NCBI GenBank assembly: GCA_001306305.2
Contig: CP155577.1
Location: 930,001 to 994,000 of the forward strand
From: Citromicrobium bathyomarinum
GTDB taxonomy: Bacteria > Pseudomonadota > Alphaproteobacteria > Sphingomonadales > Sphingomonadaceae
Direction: 5' to 3'
DNA: 64,000 bases
Both the position numbers and the translations under genes were made by a program. Below the pieces are notes generated by a model that worked only from the letters and a program-made list of their open reading frames with translations, was not told the DNA's origin and searched no databases. Shown piece after piece: positions 28,046-37,438 of this stretch. Every line of letters starts with the position of its first letter. Positions within the stretch are counted from its first letter, which is position 1.

Positions 28046-28360
28046 TTATTCCTGTTCGGTAGCAACAACTTCGTCGTTGGCCGCCGGTTCCTCGGCAACG
28101 CCTTCGTCGCCCGGAGCTTCTTCGATGATGCCGTCCGTGTCGCTGCCGATGGGCGCACCGCGTGCTTCCATCGTACCCGTCATCGTGGCCTCTTCCTCAG
28201 CATCGCCCTGCATCAGTGCGGGGACGATCCAGATGACCGACAGCAGCACGATCGCGAGAAGCAGGCCGATGCCCAGAACCCAGCGCACGACGCCTTCCTT
28301 GCTGCCGCCGCTGACGTCTTCTTCGTCGATACGAACTTTGCTATCGCGGTTATCAGTCAT
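28046..28360 (-). CDS. Single-pass membrane protein, unknown, first gene of stress cassette
   Basis: 104 aa. A polar N-terminus of about 25 residues is followed by one membrane helix (VLGIGLLLAIVLLSVIWIVP) and an acidic Glu/Ala-rich tail, probably periplasmic. No family recognised. It heads the cassette with DUF2945 and DUF3008; an EcfG-type promoter lies 33 nt upstream. Confidence 0.75.
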   Translation of the reverse strand: MTDNRDSKVRIDEEDVSGGSKEGVVRWVLGIGLLLAIVLLSVIWIVPALMQGDAEEEATMTGTMEARGAPIGSDTDGIIEEAPGDEGVAEEPAANDEVVATEQE

Positions 28361-28393
28361 CTCAAATTACCTTTCCGTCCACCGAAAATAACC

Positions 28394-28418
28394 AACGGCT
28401 CGTCTGCCGCGCGGTTCC
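28394..28418 (-). promoter_or_regulatory. EcfG-type general stress promoter for the small-protein cassette
   Basis: On the minus strand GGAAC (complement of 28414-28418), a 16-nt spacer and CGTT (complement of 28394-28397) match the EcfG consensus exactly. Confidence 0.75.
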
Positions 28419-28429
28419 TTGACTGCCGA

Positions 28430-29251
28430 TCAGTCGCGCAGCAATTCGTTGATGCCGGTCTTCTCGCGAGTCTGTGCGTCGACCGTCTTGACGATCACCG
28501 CACATGCCAGCGACGGCCCGCCATCCTTGCCCGGAAGGCTGCCCGGCACCACCACCGAATAAGGCGGGATGTGTCCGCGCAGCACTTCGCCCGTGTCGCG
28601 CACCACGATCTTCGTCGACTGGGTGATGAACACGCCCATCGCGACCACGCAGCCTTCGCCCACGATCACGCCCTCGACGATTTCGGAGCGCGCGCCGATG
28701 AAGCAGTTGTCGCCGATGATCGTCGGGTTGGCCTGCAGCGGTTCGAGCACGCCGCCGATCCCTGTGCCGGCGGAGATGTGGCAGTTCGCGCCGACCTGCG
28801 CGCAGCTGCCGACGCTGGCCCAGGTGTCCAGCATGGTGTTTTCACCCACATAGGCACCGATATTGGTGAAGCTGGGCATCAGCACGCAGTTCTTGCCGAT
28901 GAAGCTGCCGCGCCGCGCGATCGCACCGGGCACGACGCGGAAACCCGCTTCGCGGAAGCGCGCTTCGCCCCAGCCGGCGAACTTGCTGGGCACCTTGTCG
29001 AACGCGGGCGAGCCGACCGCGCCGTCCATCACCCGGTTGTCCGACAGGCGGAACGAGAGCAGCACGGCCTTCTTCAGCCACTGGTTGACCTGCCAGCCGC
29101 CATTGCCGTCAGGCTCCGCAACCCGCGCGCTGCCTTCGTCGAGGCTGGTAATCGCACTTTCGACCGCTTCGCGCAGGTCTATATCGCCGGTATCGAGAGA
29201 ATCGCGGTTCTCCCATGCCTGTTCGATCACCTGCCGGTGTTCGTCGCTCAT
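28430..29251 (-). CDS. dapD: Tetrahydrodipicolinate N-succinyltransferase
   Basis: 273 aa from ATG at 29251; the in-frame TTG two codons earlier is less likely given AGGAG about 10 nt upstream of the ATG. Hexapeptide-repeat left-handed beta-helix ([38 protein letters not shown]). It transfers succinyl from succinyl-CoA to tetrahydrodipicolinate in lysine and meso-diaminopimelate synthesis (cytoplasm). The neighbouring phosphotransferase gene upstream is unrelated. Confidence 0.97.
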   Translation of the reverse strand: MSDEHRQVIEQAWENRDSLDTGDIDLREAVESAITSLDEGSARVAEPDGNGGWQVNQWLKKAVLLSFRLSDNRVMDGAVGSPAFDKVPSKFAGWGEARFREAGFRVVPGAIARRGSFIGKNCVLMPSFTNIGAYVGENTMLDTWASVGSCAQVGANCHISAGTGIGGVLEPLQANPTIIGDNCFIGARSEIVEGVIVGEGCVVAMGVFITQSTKIVVRDTGEVLRGHIPPYSVVVPGSLPGKDGGPSLACAVIVKTVDAQTREKTGINELLRD

Positions 29252-29336
29252 CCTCAAATCACTCCTGCACCGGGGATCGGCCCCGTCTTCGCCATGCCTG
29301 CTAGCGAGCCCCTGCGCGGTTGTGAAGCGCGCCCGC

Positions 29337-30407
29337 TCAGTCGAGCCCGGCGCGCTTGGCGAAGTCGTAGGCGGACTGCACCAGCGGGCGCACCCGCTCG
29401 CTCATCTGCTTGGCATGCGCTGACGAGGCAGTGCCGTCGATCACGCGCTTCTTGATGCCCTGGATGATCCCGGCAAACTTGAACAGGTTGAACGCGAAGT
29501 ACCAGTCCATGTCGGGCACCGGGTAGCCGGTCCGTTCGACATAGCGCTGGGTGACTTCCTCCGCGGTGGGGATGCCCAGCGCCTTCAGGTCTTTCCCGCC
29601 GAGCCCGGCCCGACCGTCGGACGGGTTGTGCCAGTTGAGCACGAAGTAGCTGAAATCCGCGATCGGATCGCCCAGCGTCGACAGCTCCCAGTCGAGCACC
29701 GCGGCAACGCGGTTCTCGTCTGCATGGAAGATCATGTTGTCGAGCCGGTAGTCGCCGTGCACGATCCCGCTGGCGTGCTGTTCGGGCACGGTCTCGGGCA
29801 GCCACGCGATCAGCGCCTCCATCTCCGGAATCTCTTCGGTTTCGGAGAGCTTGTACTGCTTGGTCCAGCGGGCGATCTGGCGCGCGCAGTAATCCTGCGG
29901 CTTGCCGTAGTCGCCAAGGCCGATCTTCTTGGGATCGGTGGTGTGCAGATCGGCCAGGGTGTCGACCATCGCGTGGTAGATCTCGCGCCGCTCGTCCGGC
30001 TGGTAGTCGGGCAGGGCGCCGTTCCACAGGTTGCGGCCCTGGATCAGTTCCATGACGAAGAACTTGGAGCCGATCACGTCGCCGTCTTCGCACAGCCCGA
30101 AGGTGCGCGGCACGGGGAAGCCGGTGGGCCCAAGCGCGCTCATCACGGTGTACTCGCGGTCGACCGCGTGGGCCGATGGCAGCAGCTTGCCGAAGGGCTG
30201 GCGGCGCAGCACGTAATTGCGGCTGGAAGTCGCCACCTTGTAGGTCGGGTTGGACTGGCCGCCCTTGAATTTCGAGAGGGTGAGGGGCCCTTCGAAGTCC
30301 TCCACATTCGCCTCGAACCACGCGGTCAGCGCCGCTTCGTCCAGCTTGTCGGCCTCGGGCACGTCGACCGTGCCGACCATTTCCTTCTCGTAGTCGATAG
30401 CTGCCAC
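29337..30407 (-). CDS. APH-family phosphotransferase, ACAD10/11 N-domain-like (LvaA-like)
   Basis: 356 aa. The kinase-like fold has the Gly-rich segment [33 protein letters not shown] with the ATP-binding Lys region, the catalytic loop HGDYRLDN and the DWE metal motif. Wording in these blocks ([21 protein letters not shown]) follows the N-terminal kinase domain of eukaryotic ACAD10/11 and bacterial LvaA, which phosphorylate 4-hydroxyacyl-CoA. The alcohol dehydrogenase and the ACAD11-like dehydrogenase lie upstream on the same strand, supporting a shared catabolic pathway. Exact substrate unknown. Confidence 0.85.
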   Translation of the reverse strand: MAAIDYEKEMVGTVDVPEADKLDEAALTAWFEANVEDFEGPLTLSKFKGGQSNPTYKVATSSRNYVLRRQPFGKLLPSAHAVDREYTVMSALGPTGFPVPRTFGLCEDGDVIGSKFFVMELIQGRNLWNGALPDYQPDERREIYHAMVDTLADLHTTDPKKIGLGDYGKPQDYCARQIARWTKQYKLSETEEIPEMEALIAWLPETVPEQHASGIVHGDYRLDNMIFHADENRVAAVLDWELSTLGDPIADFSYFVLNWHNPSDGRAGLGGKDLKALGIPTAEEVTQRYVERTGYPVPDMDWYFAFNLFKFAGIIQGIKKRVIDGTASSAHAKQMSERVRPLVQSAYDFAKRAGLD

Positions 30408-30636
30408 GAACTTCCTCTCCTAAACCAATGGCGGCCAGTCTCTATGCTGGCACCTGTACCGCGCCCGTTCGCGAAATTCCGGTCATGGCGTGCAGTCGCA
30501 CTATTTCGCCGGGCCGGACCGCAAACGAGAGCGGCAAGTGTCACCTTTCAAAATTCATCACCCTGCGCCGGATGATCTGTCCGACGCAGGTTTTAACGCG
30601 CCAGCCCGGTGTAGGACAGGCGCGGTCCCGTAACCG

Positions 30637-31722
30637 TCAGTCGAACACCACGATGCTGCGGGCGCTGTGCCCTTCGCGAAGCTTGTCGAACCCGGCGTTG
30701 ATGTCTTCCAGTGCGATCCGTTCGGCAATGATCGTGTCGAGGTCGAGCAGGCCACGCAGGTAGAAGTCGACGAGGCGCGGGAGATCGACCGGGAAGTGGT
30801 TCATCCCCATGATTGCGCCCATCAGCTTCTTGCCGCCGAGCAGGTCCATCGCGCCGAGCCCGACCTTGCAGTCCAGCGGCATCATGCCGAGGACCACGGC
30901 GGTGCCGCCGCGGCGGAGCGATGCGACCGCGAGATCCGCGCTCGCCTGCCGTCCGACCGCTTCGATGCCGTAATGCACGCCGCCACCCGACAGCTTGACG
31001 ATCTGCGAAGCGGCATCTTCCGCCAGCGCGTCGATCGTGTGTGTCGCGCCCAGCGTTTCGGCGAGCGCGCGCTTCTCGGGCAGCGGGTCGGCGGCGATAA
31101 TCATGCCTGCGCCCGCGATCTTGGCCGCGTTGATCGCTGCAAGGCCGACGCCGCCGCAGCCGATCACCGCGACGCTCTCACCCGGCGTCAGCTTGATCGC
31201 GTTGAAGATGGTGCCCGCACCGGTGGTCACCGCGCAGCCGAGCACGGCGGCCCGGTCGAACGGCATGTCCTTGTCGATCGCTACGCAGGCATGTTCGTGG
31301 ATCAGCATCTGTTCGGCAAAGGCCGACAGGTTGAGCAACTGCTGCACAGGCTCGCCGCCCCGGGAAAGGCGCGGGGCCGCACCCTTGCCGCGCCGGGTTC
31401 CCTGACCGAGGCACAGCGCCATGCGGCCGGTGACGCAGAATTCGCACTGGCCGCAGAACGCGCTGAGGCACGAGACGACATGGTCGCCCGGCTTCACCAT
31501 CGTCACTTCGCTGCCCACCGCGCGGACCACGCCCGCCGCTTCGTGCCCGGGCACCAGCGGCAGCGCATGCGGATAGGCACCGTCGATGAAGTGCAGGTCC
31601 GAATGGCACAGGCCGCACGCCTTGGTGTCGATCAGAACCTCGTGCGGGGCGGGTTCGGCAAGTTCGATCTCGCCGATCACCATCGGTTCGCTGGGCTTTT
31701 CGAGGATTGCAGCCTTCGCCAT
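30637..31722 (-). CDS. Zinc-dependent alcohol dehydrogenase (class III-like)
   Basis: 361 aa from ATG at 31722. Catalytic zinc ligands include Cys39 (GLCHSD) and His60-Glu61 (GHE); structural zinc cysteines are Cys90, Cys93, Cys96 and Cys104. The NAD(P)-binding Rossmann motif is GCGGVG. MDR-superfamily oxidoreductase acting on a primary or secondary alcohol. It sits between the phosphotransferase and the ACAD11-like gene, so it may oxidise a hydroxyl intermediate of that pathway. Confidence 0.92.
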   Translation of the reverse strand: MAKAAILEKPSEPMVIGEIELAEPAPHEVLIDTKACGLCHSDLHFIDGAYPHALPLVPGHEAAGVVRAVGSEVTMVKPGDHVVSCLSAFCGQCEFCVTGRMALCLGQGTRRGKGAAPRLSRGGEPVQQLLNLSAFAEQMLIHEHACVAIDKDMPFDRAAVLGCAVTTGAGTIFNAIKLTPGESVAVIGCGGVGLAAINAAKIAGAGMIIAADPLPEKRALAETLGATHTIDALAEDAASQIVKLSGGGVHYGIEAVGRQASADLAVASLRRGGTAVVLGMMPLDCKVGLGAMDLLGGKKLMGAIMGMNHFPVDLPRLVDFYLRGLLDLDTIIAERIALEDINAGFDKLREGHSARSIVVFD

Positions 31723-31743
31723 TCTCAACTCCGTGTGATTTTT

Positions 31744-31774
31744 CCGCTCGCCCTGAGCCTGTCAGGGCGAGCGG
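31744..31774. repeat. Perfect 13-bp palindrome between ACAD and ADH genes
   Basis: CCGCTCGCCCTGA (31744-31756) and TCAGGGCGAGCGG (31762-31774) are perfect inverted repeats with a 5-nt loop. No T tract follows on either strand, so it is more likely a dispersed palindrome or mRNA-processing/stability hairpin than a terminator. Confidence 0.75.
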
Positions 31775-31791
31775 TAGTGTTGCTTCGAGCG

Positions 31792-33084
31792 TTAGCGCGT
31801 CGCGCCCATGTCGCCCGAGCTGTAGGTTTCCATCTCGTCCTCGCTCGGCGCGTGCCGGGCGAATTCCATGCGCGCGATGGAGCGTGCGTGAACCTCGTCC
31901 GGGCCGTCCGCCAGACGCAGCGTGCGCTGGTGGGCGTAGGCCTGCGCGAGGCCGAAGTCGTCCGCCACGCCGGCACCGCCATGCGCCTGGATCGCATCGT
32001 CGATGATCTTGAGCGCCATCGTGGGCGCAGCGACCTTGATCATCGCGATTTCCTGCTTGGCGGCCTTGTTGCCGACCTTGTCCATCATGTCGGCGGCCTT
32101 GAGGCACAGCAGGCGCGTCATCTCGATGTCGATGCGGGCCTGCGCGACGCGCTGTTCCCAGATCGAGTGCTTGTAGATCGGCTTGCCGAAGGCTTCGCGC
32201 GCCTGGAGGCGCTTGCACATCTTCTCCAGCGCTTCTTCCGCAACGCCGATGGTGCGCATGCAGTGATGGATCCGGCCCGGCCCGAGGCGGCCCTGCGCGA
32301 TCTCGAACCCGCGCCCTTCGCCCAGCAGCATGTTGGAGGCGGGAACGCGGACATTCTTCAGGGTGATTTCCATATGGCCGTGCGGCGCATCGTCGTAGCC
32401 GAACACCGGCAGGAAGCGTTCGATGGTGACGCCTTCGGCATCCATCGGCATCAGGATCATGGACTGCTGCTGGTGACGCTGGGCGCTGGTATCGCTCTTG
32501 CCCATCACGATCGCGACCTTGCAGCGCGGATCGCCCGCACCCGAGCTCCACCACTTGCGACCGTTGATGACGTATTCGTCACCTTCGCGGATGATCGAGG
32601 TTTCGATATTGGTCGCGTCCGAGCTGGCGACCTGCGGTTCGGTCATCAGGAAGGCGCTGCGGATCTCGCCGGCCATCAGCGGGGCCAGCCACTGTTCCTT
32701 CTGCTCGCGCGTGCCGTAGCGGTGGAGCACTTCCATGTTGCCGGTGTCGGGGGCGGAGCAGTTCATCGTTTCGCTGGCGAAGCCGATGCGGCCCAGTTCC
32801 TCGGCGACCATCGCATATTCGAGGTTGGTGAGGCCGGGGCCTTCGAACTCGAAGGTCTCATCGACATGATGGTGGCTGTCATTGCGCGGGGGCATGAACA
32901 TGTTCCACAGGCCCTTGGCTTTGGCCTTTTCCTTCAGCTCCTCGACCACCGGAATGACCTTCCAGCGATCGCCCTCGGCGTCCTGCGCCTTGTAGGTGGG
33001 GACGGCGGGGCGCACTTCCTTCTCGATGAAGTCGCGCACCCGGTCGCGCCAGTGGCTTTGCCGTTCGGTCGGTTGGAAATCCAT
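31792..33084 (-). CDS. ACAD10/11-type acyl-CoA dehydrogenase
   Basis: 430 aa from ATG at 33084. Acyl-CoA dehydrogenase fold with [19 protein letters not shown] and [20 protein letters not shown], the wording typical of ACAD10/11 rather than of short/medium-chain dehydrogenases; [21 protein letters not shown] and the [10 protein letters not shown] region close the FAD site. In the known pathway, the kinase phosphorylates a 4-hydroxyacyl-CoA and this enzyme removes the phosphate to give an enoyl-CoA. The kinase partner is encoded downstream at 29337-30407. Confidence 0.92.
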   Translation of the reverse strand: MDFQPTERQSHWRDRVRDFIEKEVRPAVPTYKAQDAEGDRWKVIPVVEELKEKAKAKGLWNMFMPPRNDSHHHVDETFEFEGPGLTNLEYAMVAEELGRIGFASETMNCSAPDTGNMEVLHRYGTREQKEQWLAPLMAGEIRSAFLMTEPQVASSDATNIETSIIREGDEYVINGRKWWSSGAGDPRCKVAIVMGKSDTSAQRHQQQSMILMPMDAEGVTIERFLPVFGYDDAPHGHMEITLKNVRVPASNMLLGEGRGFEIAQGRLGPGRIHHCMRTIGVAEEALEKMCKRLQAREAFGKPIYKHSIWEQRVAQARIDIEMTRLLCLKAADMMDKVGNKAAKQEIAMIKVAAPTMALKIIDDAIQAHGGAGVADDFGLAQAYAHQRTLRLADGPDEVHARSIARMEFARHAPSEDEMETYSSGDMGATR

Positions 33085-33195
33085 GTCTTGCCTCTCTTGC
33101 TTCGGTCTATCTTCGAATATCAGGTATGCAGTCGAAACGCCTCGTGGCAGAGCCGCGCGCCTGCGCCAACCCTGCAATCGTCGTGTTGTGGGTCC

Positions 33196-34632
33196 TCAGG
33201 GACGCAAAACTTCTCCCGTCGGATCGGTGCGCGCCGCATCGTCGAGCAGGGCGAGCCGTGCCTCGTGGCTCTCTCGCGTGATGGGGAACCGCGCCAGCCA
33301 GAAGGCAGCCGTAGCGGCAAGGATCAGCGAAACGAGGCCATAGAGGAGGATCATCGGGGTGAGCACGTCCATCGAGACCGTGCCGGGCCGCGCGTCGGTG
33401 GGCAGTTGCGCCAGCGCGATGATTTGCCCGGAAATGAAAATCCCTGCGCCCGTCGCGCATTTCTGGATCAGCCAGTTGCCCGCGTAGAACTTGCCTTCGG
33501 CCCGCTCGCCCGTGCGTTCCTCGTACACCTCGATAATCTCGGCGACCATCGATGTGGCGGAGATCATCGACACGATCCCGGAGGTGTTGCCGAGGAACAG
33601 GAAGCAATAAAACAGCGCGGTCGACGGCAACGTTCCGGCCTCCGGCCACGCACCAGCCAGAAACAGGGCGTAGGGCGTGAAGGCAAACCCGAACGCCGCC
33701 AGCGCACCATAGGCGGCCGTATGCGGCTTGCCGAGGCGCCGGTGCAGCGGGCTCACCACGACGAACATCAGCAGCGCGCTGAAGAACAGCACCACCGGGT
33801 AGGCCTGGAACGCCCGCTCGTCGAACTGCCAGACGAAGGCGTTGACATATTGCGAGATGGAGAAGGTCGTGCCCTGGCTGATATAGGCCGCCATGGCGCC
33901 CGCGGCGAAGATCAGGAATGCCTTCTCGCTGAAAGCCTGCTTGATCTCGGCAAAAGCGTCCAGCCACCGGAATGGCGGCGGGCGATCGGGCGGAGGATGC
34001 GCCACCAGTGTATGCAGACCGATCGCCGACCCGATGACCGAGGCTATCATCAGAAGCCCGCCTGCGATTCCGAAGCCGACATAGCCGTCCGCTTCCAGGA
34101 TCCCGTCGGGCCCGCGCATGAACACGGTGTAGGCGAGGATCATCATCACGATACCGCCGCTCCATCCCATCAGATAGCGGTAACGGAACAGCGTGGTCCG
34201 CTCGTCGTAGTCGGTCGTGATCTCGGGCACGAGGCTCACCTGAGGCACCTCGCAGGCAGACAAGAGCAGCCGCACACCGACCGCAATGCCCAGCAGGCCG
34301 AGGAAGCTGGGCGCCTCACCGCCGGGCGGGGACCACAGCATGATCCACGCCACTGCGAGCGGAAAGGGTGCGATGTAGAGCCACGGGAGACGGCGGCCCC
34401 ACTTGGTATAGGTCCGGTCGGAGAAATAGCCGATGAATGGATCCGCGACCGCGTCGACCAGCAAAGCCAGTGCCAGCGCGAGGCCTACCAGCCCCGCGTC
34501 CATGCCCAGCACCTGATTGTAGAAGATCAGCAGGAAGAAGGAAAAACCGCTGTCCTTCACTCCGAAGGCCATCGCTCCCACGCCCTGAATCAGCTTGATG
34601 CGAAGCGGAACCGGTCCTTGCGTGAAGGCCAT
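33196..34632 (-). CDS. GPH/MFS-family sugar- or solute:cation symporter
   Basis: 478 aa from ATG at 34632, the only Met preceding the first helix. Twelve hydrophobic helices; DAVADPFIGYFSDRTYTKWG between helices 2 and 3 is the GPH signature. Transports a solute with a cation; the substrate may feed the adjacent acyl-CoA catabolic genes but this is inference. Divergent from the next acyl-CoA dehydrogenase, with a 228-nt gap. Confidence 0.9.
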   Translation of the reverse strand: MAFTQGPVPLRIKLIQGVGAMAFGVKDSGFSFFLLIFYNQVLGMDAGLVGLALALALLVDAVADPFIGYFSDRTYTKWGRRLPWLYIAPFPLAVAWIMLWSPPGGEAPSFLGLLGIAVGVRLLLSACEVPQVSLVPEITTDYDERTTLFRYRYLMGWSGGIVMMILAYTVFMRGPDGILEADGYVGFGIAGGLLMIASVIGSAIGLHTLVAHPPPDRPPPFRWLDAFAEIKQAFSEKAFLIFAAGAMAAYISQGTTFSISQYVNAFVWQFDERAFQAYPVVLFFSALLMFVVVSPLHRRLGKPHTAAYGALAAFGFAFTPYALFLAGAWPEAGTLPSTALFYCFLFLGNTSGIVSMISATSMVAEIIEVYEERTGERAEGKFYAGNWLIQKCATGAGIFISGQIIALAQLPTDARPGTVSMDVLTPMILLYGLVSLILAATAAFWLARFPITRESHEARLALLDDAARTDPTGEVLRP

Positions 34633-34860
34633 GAAGTGCGAATCTCTCCCGTGCGGAGCTTCTTCGCGCCGCCTTTGACGTTTACGGAACAGTAGGGGTT
34701 GCGGGCGGGCGCGCAAGCGCAATCGCTCTGCCGCTACGGCATACCGGTTTTACGAAAGTACGCTTGCGGCGGAGCCTCGCTTGGCCTTACGTAGGCGTCA
34801 GCAAAAGCACCGGCGGCGAGAGCCTCACACCGCTCCGCCGCATCCCGAGGAGAGAGATAC

Positions 34861-36039
34861 ATGGCCGATCTGGAGCAATTCCGCGCGGAAACGCGCAGCT
34901 GGCTCGAAGCCAACTGCCCGCCCGAAATGCGCAAGCCCGCCGAAGACGAGAAAGACGTTTATTGGGGCGGGCGCAACGCCACCTTCAAGAACGAGGCGCA
35001 GAAGGCCTGGTTCGAGGCGTGCCGCGACAAGGGCTACACCGTCCCGGCATGGCCAAAGGAATATGGCGGCGCCGGGCTTTCGCCCGCGGAAGCCAAGGTG
35101 CTGCGCGAGGAAATGGCGCGAATCGACGCGCGCAGCCCGCTGCACAGCTTCGGCATCTGGATGCTCGGCCCGGCGCTTCTGCACTTCGGCACCGAAGGCC
35201 AGAAGCAGCGCTTCCTCAACGAGATCGCGCGCGGCGAGATTCGCTGGTGCCAGGGCTATAGCGAGCCGGGCAGCGGATCGGACCTGGTCTCGATGCAGAC
35301 TTTTGGCGAGGACAAGGGCGATCACTGGATCGTCAACGGCCAGAAGATCTGGACCTCCTACGCCGACGAAGCCGACTGGATCTTCTGCCTCGTCCGTACG
35401 GACAAGGACAACAAGTACCAGGGCATCACCTTCATGCTGTTCGACATGGCGGGCGACGGCGTCTCGACCAAGCCGATCAAGCTGATCAGCGGCAACTCGC
35501 CCTTCTGCGAAACCTTCATGGACGATGTGAAGGTGCCCAAGTCCTACGGCGAGGATATCCCGGCCTATGTCGGCGAGATCAATCGCGGCTGGGATGTCGC
35601 CAAGTACCTGCTGGGCCATGAGCGCGAGATGATCTCCGCCACCGGCGGCGGCGACCGTGCCTCTTCGCTGGGCGCGGTGACCAGCCGCCAGGGCGAGCTC
35701 GACCCCGTGCTGCGCGCCGAAATGGCGCTGTTCGATGTCGATGCGCTGGCGTTTACCGCGATGAGCGAGAAGTTCCTCGACGAGGTGAAGGTGGGCAAGG
35801 GCCACCCTGCGCAGCCCAACATGCTCAAATATGCCGGGACCGAGCTCAACAAGCGCCGGCACGAGCTGCTGATGGCGGCCGGCGGCAGCCACGCTCTCGA
35901 ATGGGAAAGCGAAGAGACCGAGCACGGCAAGCCCGCGCGCAGCTGGCTGCGCACCAAGGCGAACTCGATCGAGGGCGGCACCAGCGAGGTGATGCTCAAC
36001 GTGGTCGCCAAGCGCATCCTCGAACTGCCGGGCGCGTAA
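34861..36039 (+). CDS. Acyl-CoA dehydrogenase (FadE-like, partner of 36179)
   Basis: 392 aa; ATG at 34861 with GAGGAGAGAG upstream. FAD-binding CQGYSEPGSGSDL and VNGQKIWTSYADEADW segments, and RSWLRTKANSIEGGTSEVMLN near the end. This subclass commonly pairs with a second, divergent acyl-CoA dehydrogenase (36179) as a heterodimer/heterotetramer in steroid or branched-chain degradation; that pairing is suggested by adjacency and is not proved here. Confidence 0.93.
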   Translation: MADLEQFRAETRSWLEANCPPEMRKPAEDEKDVYWGGRNATFKNEAQKAWFEACRDKGYTVPAWPKEYGGAGLSPAEAKVLREEMARIDARSPLHSFGIWMLGPALLHFGTEGQKQRFLNEIARGEIRWCQGYSEPGSGSDLVSMQTFGEDKGDHWIVNGQKIWTSYADEADWIFCLVRTDKDNKYQGITFMLFDMAGDGVSTKPIKLISGNSPFCETFMDDVKVPKSYGEDIPAYVGEINRGWDVAKYLLGHEREMISATGGGDRASSLGAVTSRQGELDPVLRAEMALFDVDALAFTAMSEKFLDEVKVGKGHPAQPNMLKYAGTELNKRRHELLMAAGGSHALEWESEETEHGKPARSWLRTKANSIEGGTSEVMLNVVAKRILELPGA

Positions 36040-36048
36040 CGAGAAAAG

Positions 36049-36170
36049 CCCTCTCTCCTTCAGGGGAGAGGGTTGGGAGAGGGGGCGGCTACGCTCCCTG
36101 GATCATAAACTTTAAGGGCCGGGAAGGGCCAGTCCCCACTCCCCGGCCCTCTCCCCTGAAGGGGAGAGGG
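36049..36170. repeat. Palindromic repeat unit (paired hairpins) between two ACAD genes
   Basis: Two near-identical hairpins (CCCTCTCTCC...GGGGAGAGGG at 36049-36072 and CCCTCTCCCC...GGGGAGAGGG at 36147-36170) flank about 75 nt. The right arm's GAGAGGG sits 8 nt from the ATG at 36179 and provides its ribosome-binding site. Confidence 0.8.
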
Positions 36171-36178
36171 AGTAAAAC

Positions 36179-37318
36179 ATGCCACTTTACTACGACGACG
36201 ATCAGGCGATGCTGGCCGACAGCGCGAGCGATTTCATCCGCGAGGAAGGCAGCATTGCCAAGCAGCTGCGCCACTGGCGCGACCGCGACTGCAAGGATGG
36301 CTTCGGCCATGGGCTGTGGGAGCAGTTCGGCGAAATGGGCTTCACCGGCATCCTGCTTCCCGAAGAGGACGGCGGGCTCGGCATGGGCCAGGTCGAGGCG
36401 AACATCGTGCTCGAGGAAATCGGCGCGAACCTTACCCCGTCGCCCTTCCTCAGCTCCTCGGTTCTTGCGGCCACCGCGCTCAAGCACGGCAGCGACGACA
36501 CGCGCGGCCGCTGGCTGCCCGATCTGGTCGCGGGCAAGAACGTCTACGCCGTCGCGATCGACGAAGGGCCCAAGCACCGGCCCGAAAAGATCGCCTGCAA
36601 GGCAGAGAAGTCGGGCAACGGCTTCAAGCTTTCCGGCAAGAAGGACTTTGTGGTCTACGGCGCCAGCGCCGAGATGATCGTGGTTGCTGCGCGCACCTCG
36701 GGCAGCGATAGCGATGCCGACGGCATCACCCTGTTTGCCGTGCCGCAGGATGCCTCCGGCGTGAGCCACGACAGTGTGCGGCTGGTCGACAGCTCGATGG
36801 CCAGCCACATCACGTTCGACGGGGTTGAGCTGGATGGCGACGCGGTCATCGGCGAAGTCGATGGCGGGCGCGAGATCCTGAACGCCATGCTGCGCGCAGG
36901 CCGCGTCGGCGCGTCGGCGGAAGGCGTAGGTGTCGCACGCGGCGCGATGGACATGACGGTCGACTATCTCAAGCAGCGCAAGCAGTTCGGGCAGCTGATC
37001 GGCAGCTTCCAGGCCCTCCAGCACCGCGCAGCGCACCTCTATTCCGAAGTCGAGATCGCCCGTGCGGTGGTCATCAAGGCAGCGCAGCTGCTCGACGCGG
37101 GCAGCGAGCAGGCCGAGCTGATGACCTCGGTCGCCAAGGCCAAGGTTGCCAAGGCGGCGGGCCTCGCGGTCAAGGAAGGTGTGCAGATGCACGGCGGCAT
37201 CGGGATGACCGACGAATACGATATCGGCCTCTACATGAAGCGCGACCGCGCGCTGCAGGAGTTCCTCGGCGACATGTACTACCACGCGGGCCGGGTTGCC
37301 GAACTGAGCGGGTATTAG
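36179..37318 (+). CDS. Acyl-CoA dehydrogenase, second member of pair
   Basis: 379 aa. N-terminal helical domain (DQAMLADSASDFIREEG), ILLPEEDGGLGMGQVEANIV, middle beta-domain, and a C-terminal domain with YLKQRKQFGQLIGSFQALQH and MHGGIGMTDEYD. Family length is normal. Close spacing to the 34861 gene, broken only by the palindromic repeat that supplies its SD, indicates an operon. Confidence 0.93.
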   Translation: MPLYYDDDQAMLADSASDFIREEGSIAKQLRHWRDRDCKDGFGHGLWEQFGEMGFTGILLPEEDGGLGMGQVEANIVLEEIGANLTPSPFLSSSVLAATALKHGSDDTRGRWLPDLVAGKNVYAVAIDEGPKHRPEKIACKAEKSGNGFKLSGKKDFVVYGASAEMIVVAARTSGSDSDADGITLFAVPQDASGVSHDSVRLVDSSMASHITFDGVELDGDAVIGEVDGGREILNAMLRAGRVGASAEGVGVARGAMDMTVDYLKQRKQFGQLIGSFQALQHRAAHLYSEVEIARAVVIKAAQLLDAGSEQAELMTSVAKAKVAKAAGLAVKEGVQMHGGIGMTDEYDIGLYMKRDRALQEFLGDMYYHAGRVAELSGY

Positions 37319-37342
37319 ACCTCAATATGTTGAAAAGTCCCT

Positions 37343-37421
37343 CGTCATTGCGAGCGTAGCGAAGCAATCCAGGGACCTGCGTCATGGATTGCCGCGTCGC
37401 CTGCGGCTCCTCGCAATGACG
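37343..37421. repeat. MITE-like palindromic repeat (CGTCATTGCGAG type)
   Basis: CGTCATTGCGAG (37343-37354) and CTCGCAATGACG (37410-37421) are perfect 12-bp inverted repeats; inside, AAGCAATCCA and TGGATTGC form a second arm. This is a widely dispersed bacterial intergenic repeat type. It fills the gap between the acyl-CoA dehydrogenase and SDR genes, ending 17 nt before the SDR start. Confidence 0.8.
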
Positions 37422-37438
37422 AAGAAAGGATTTCTGTC

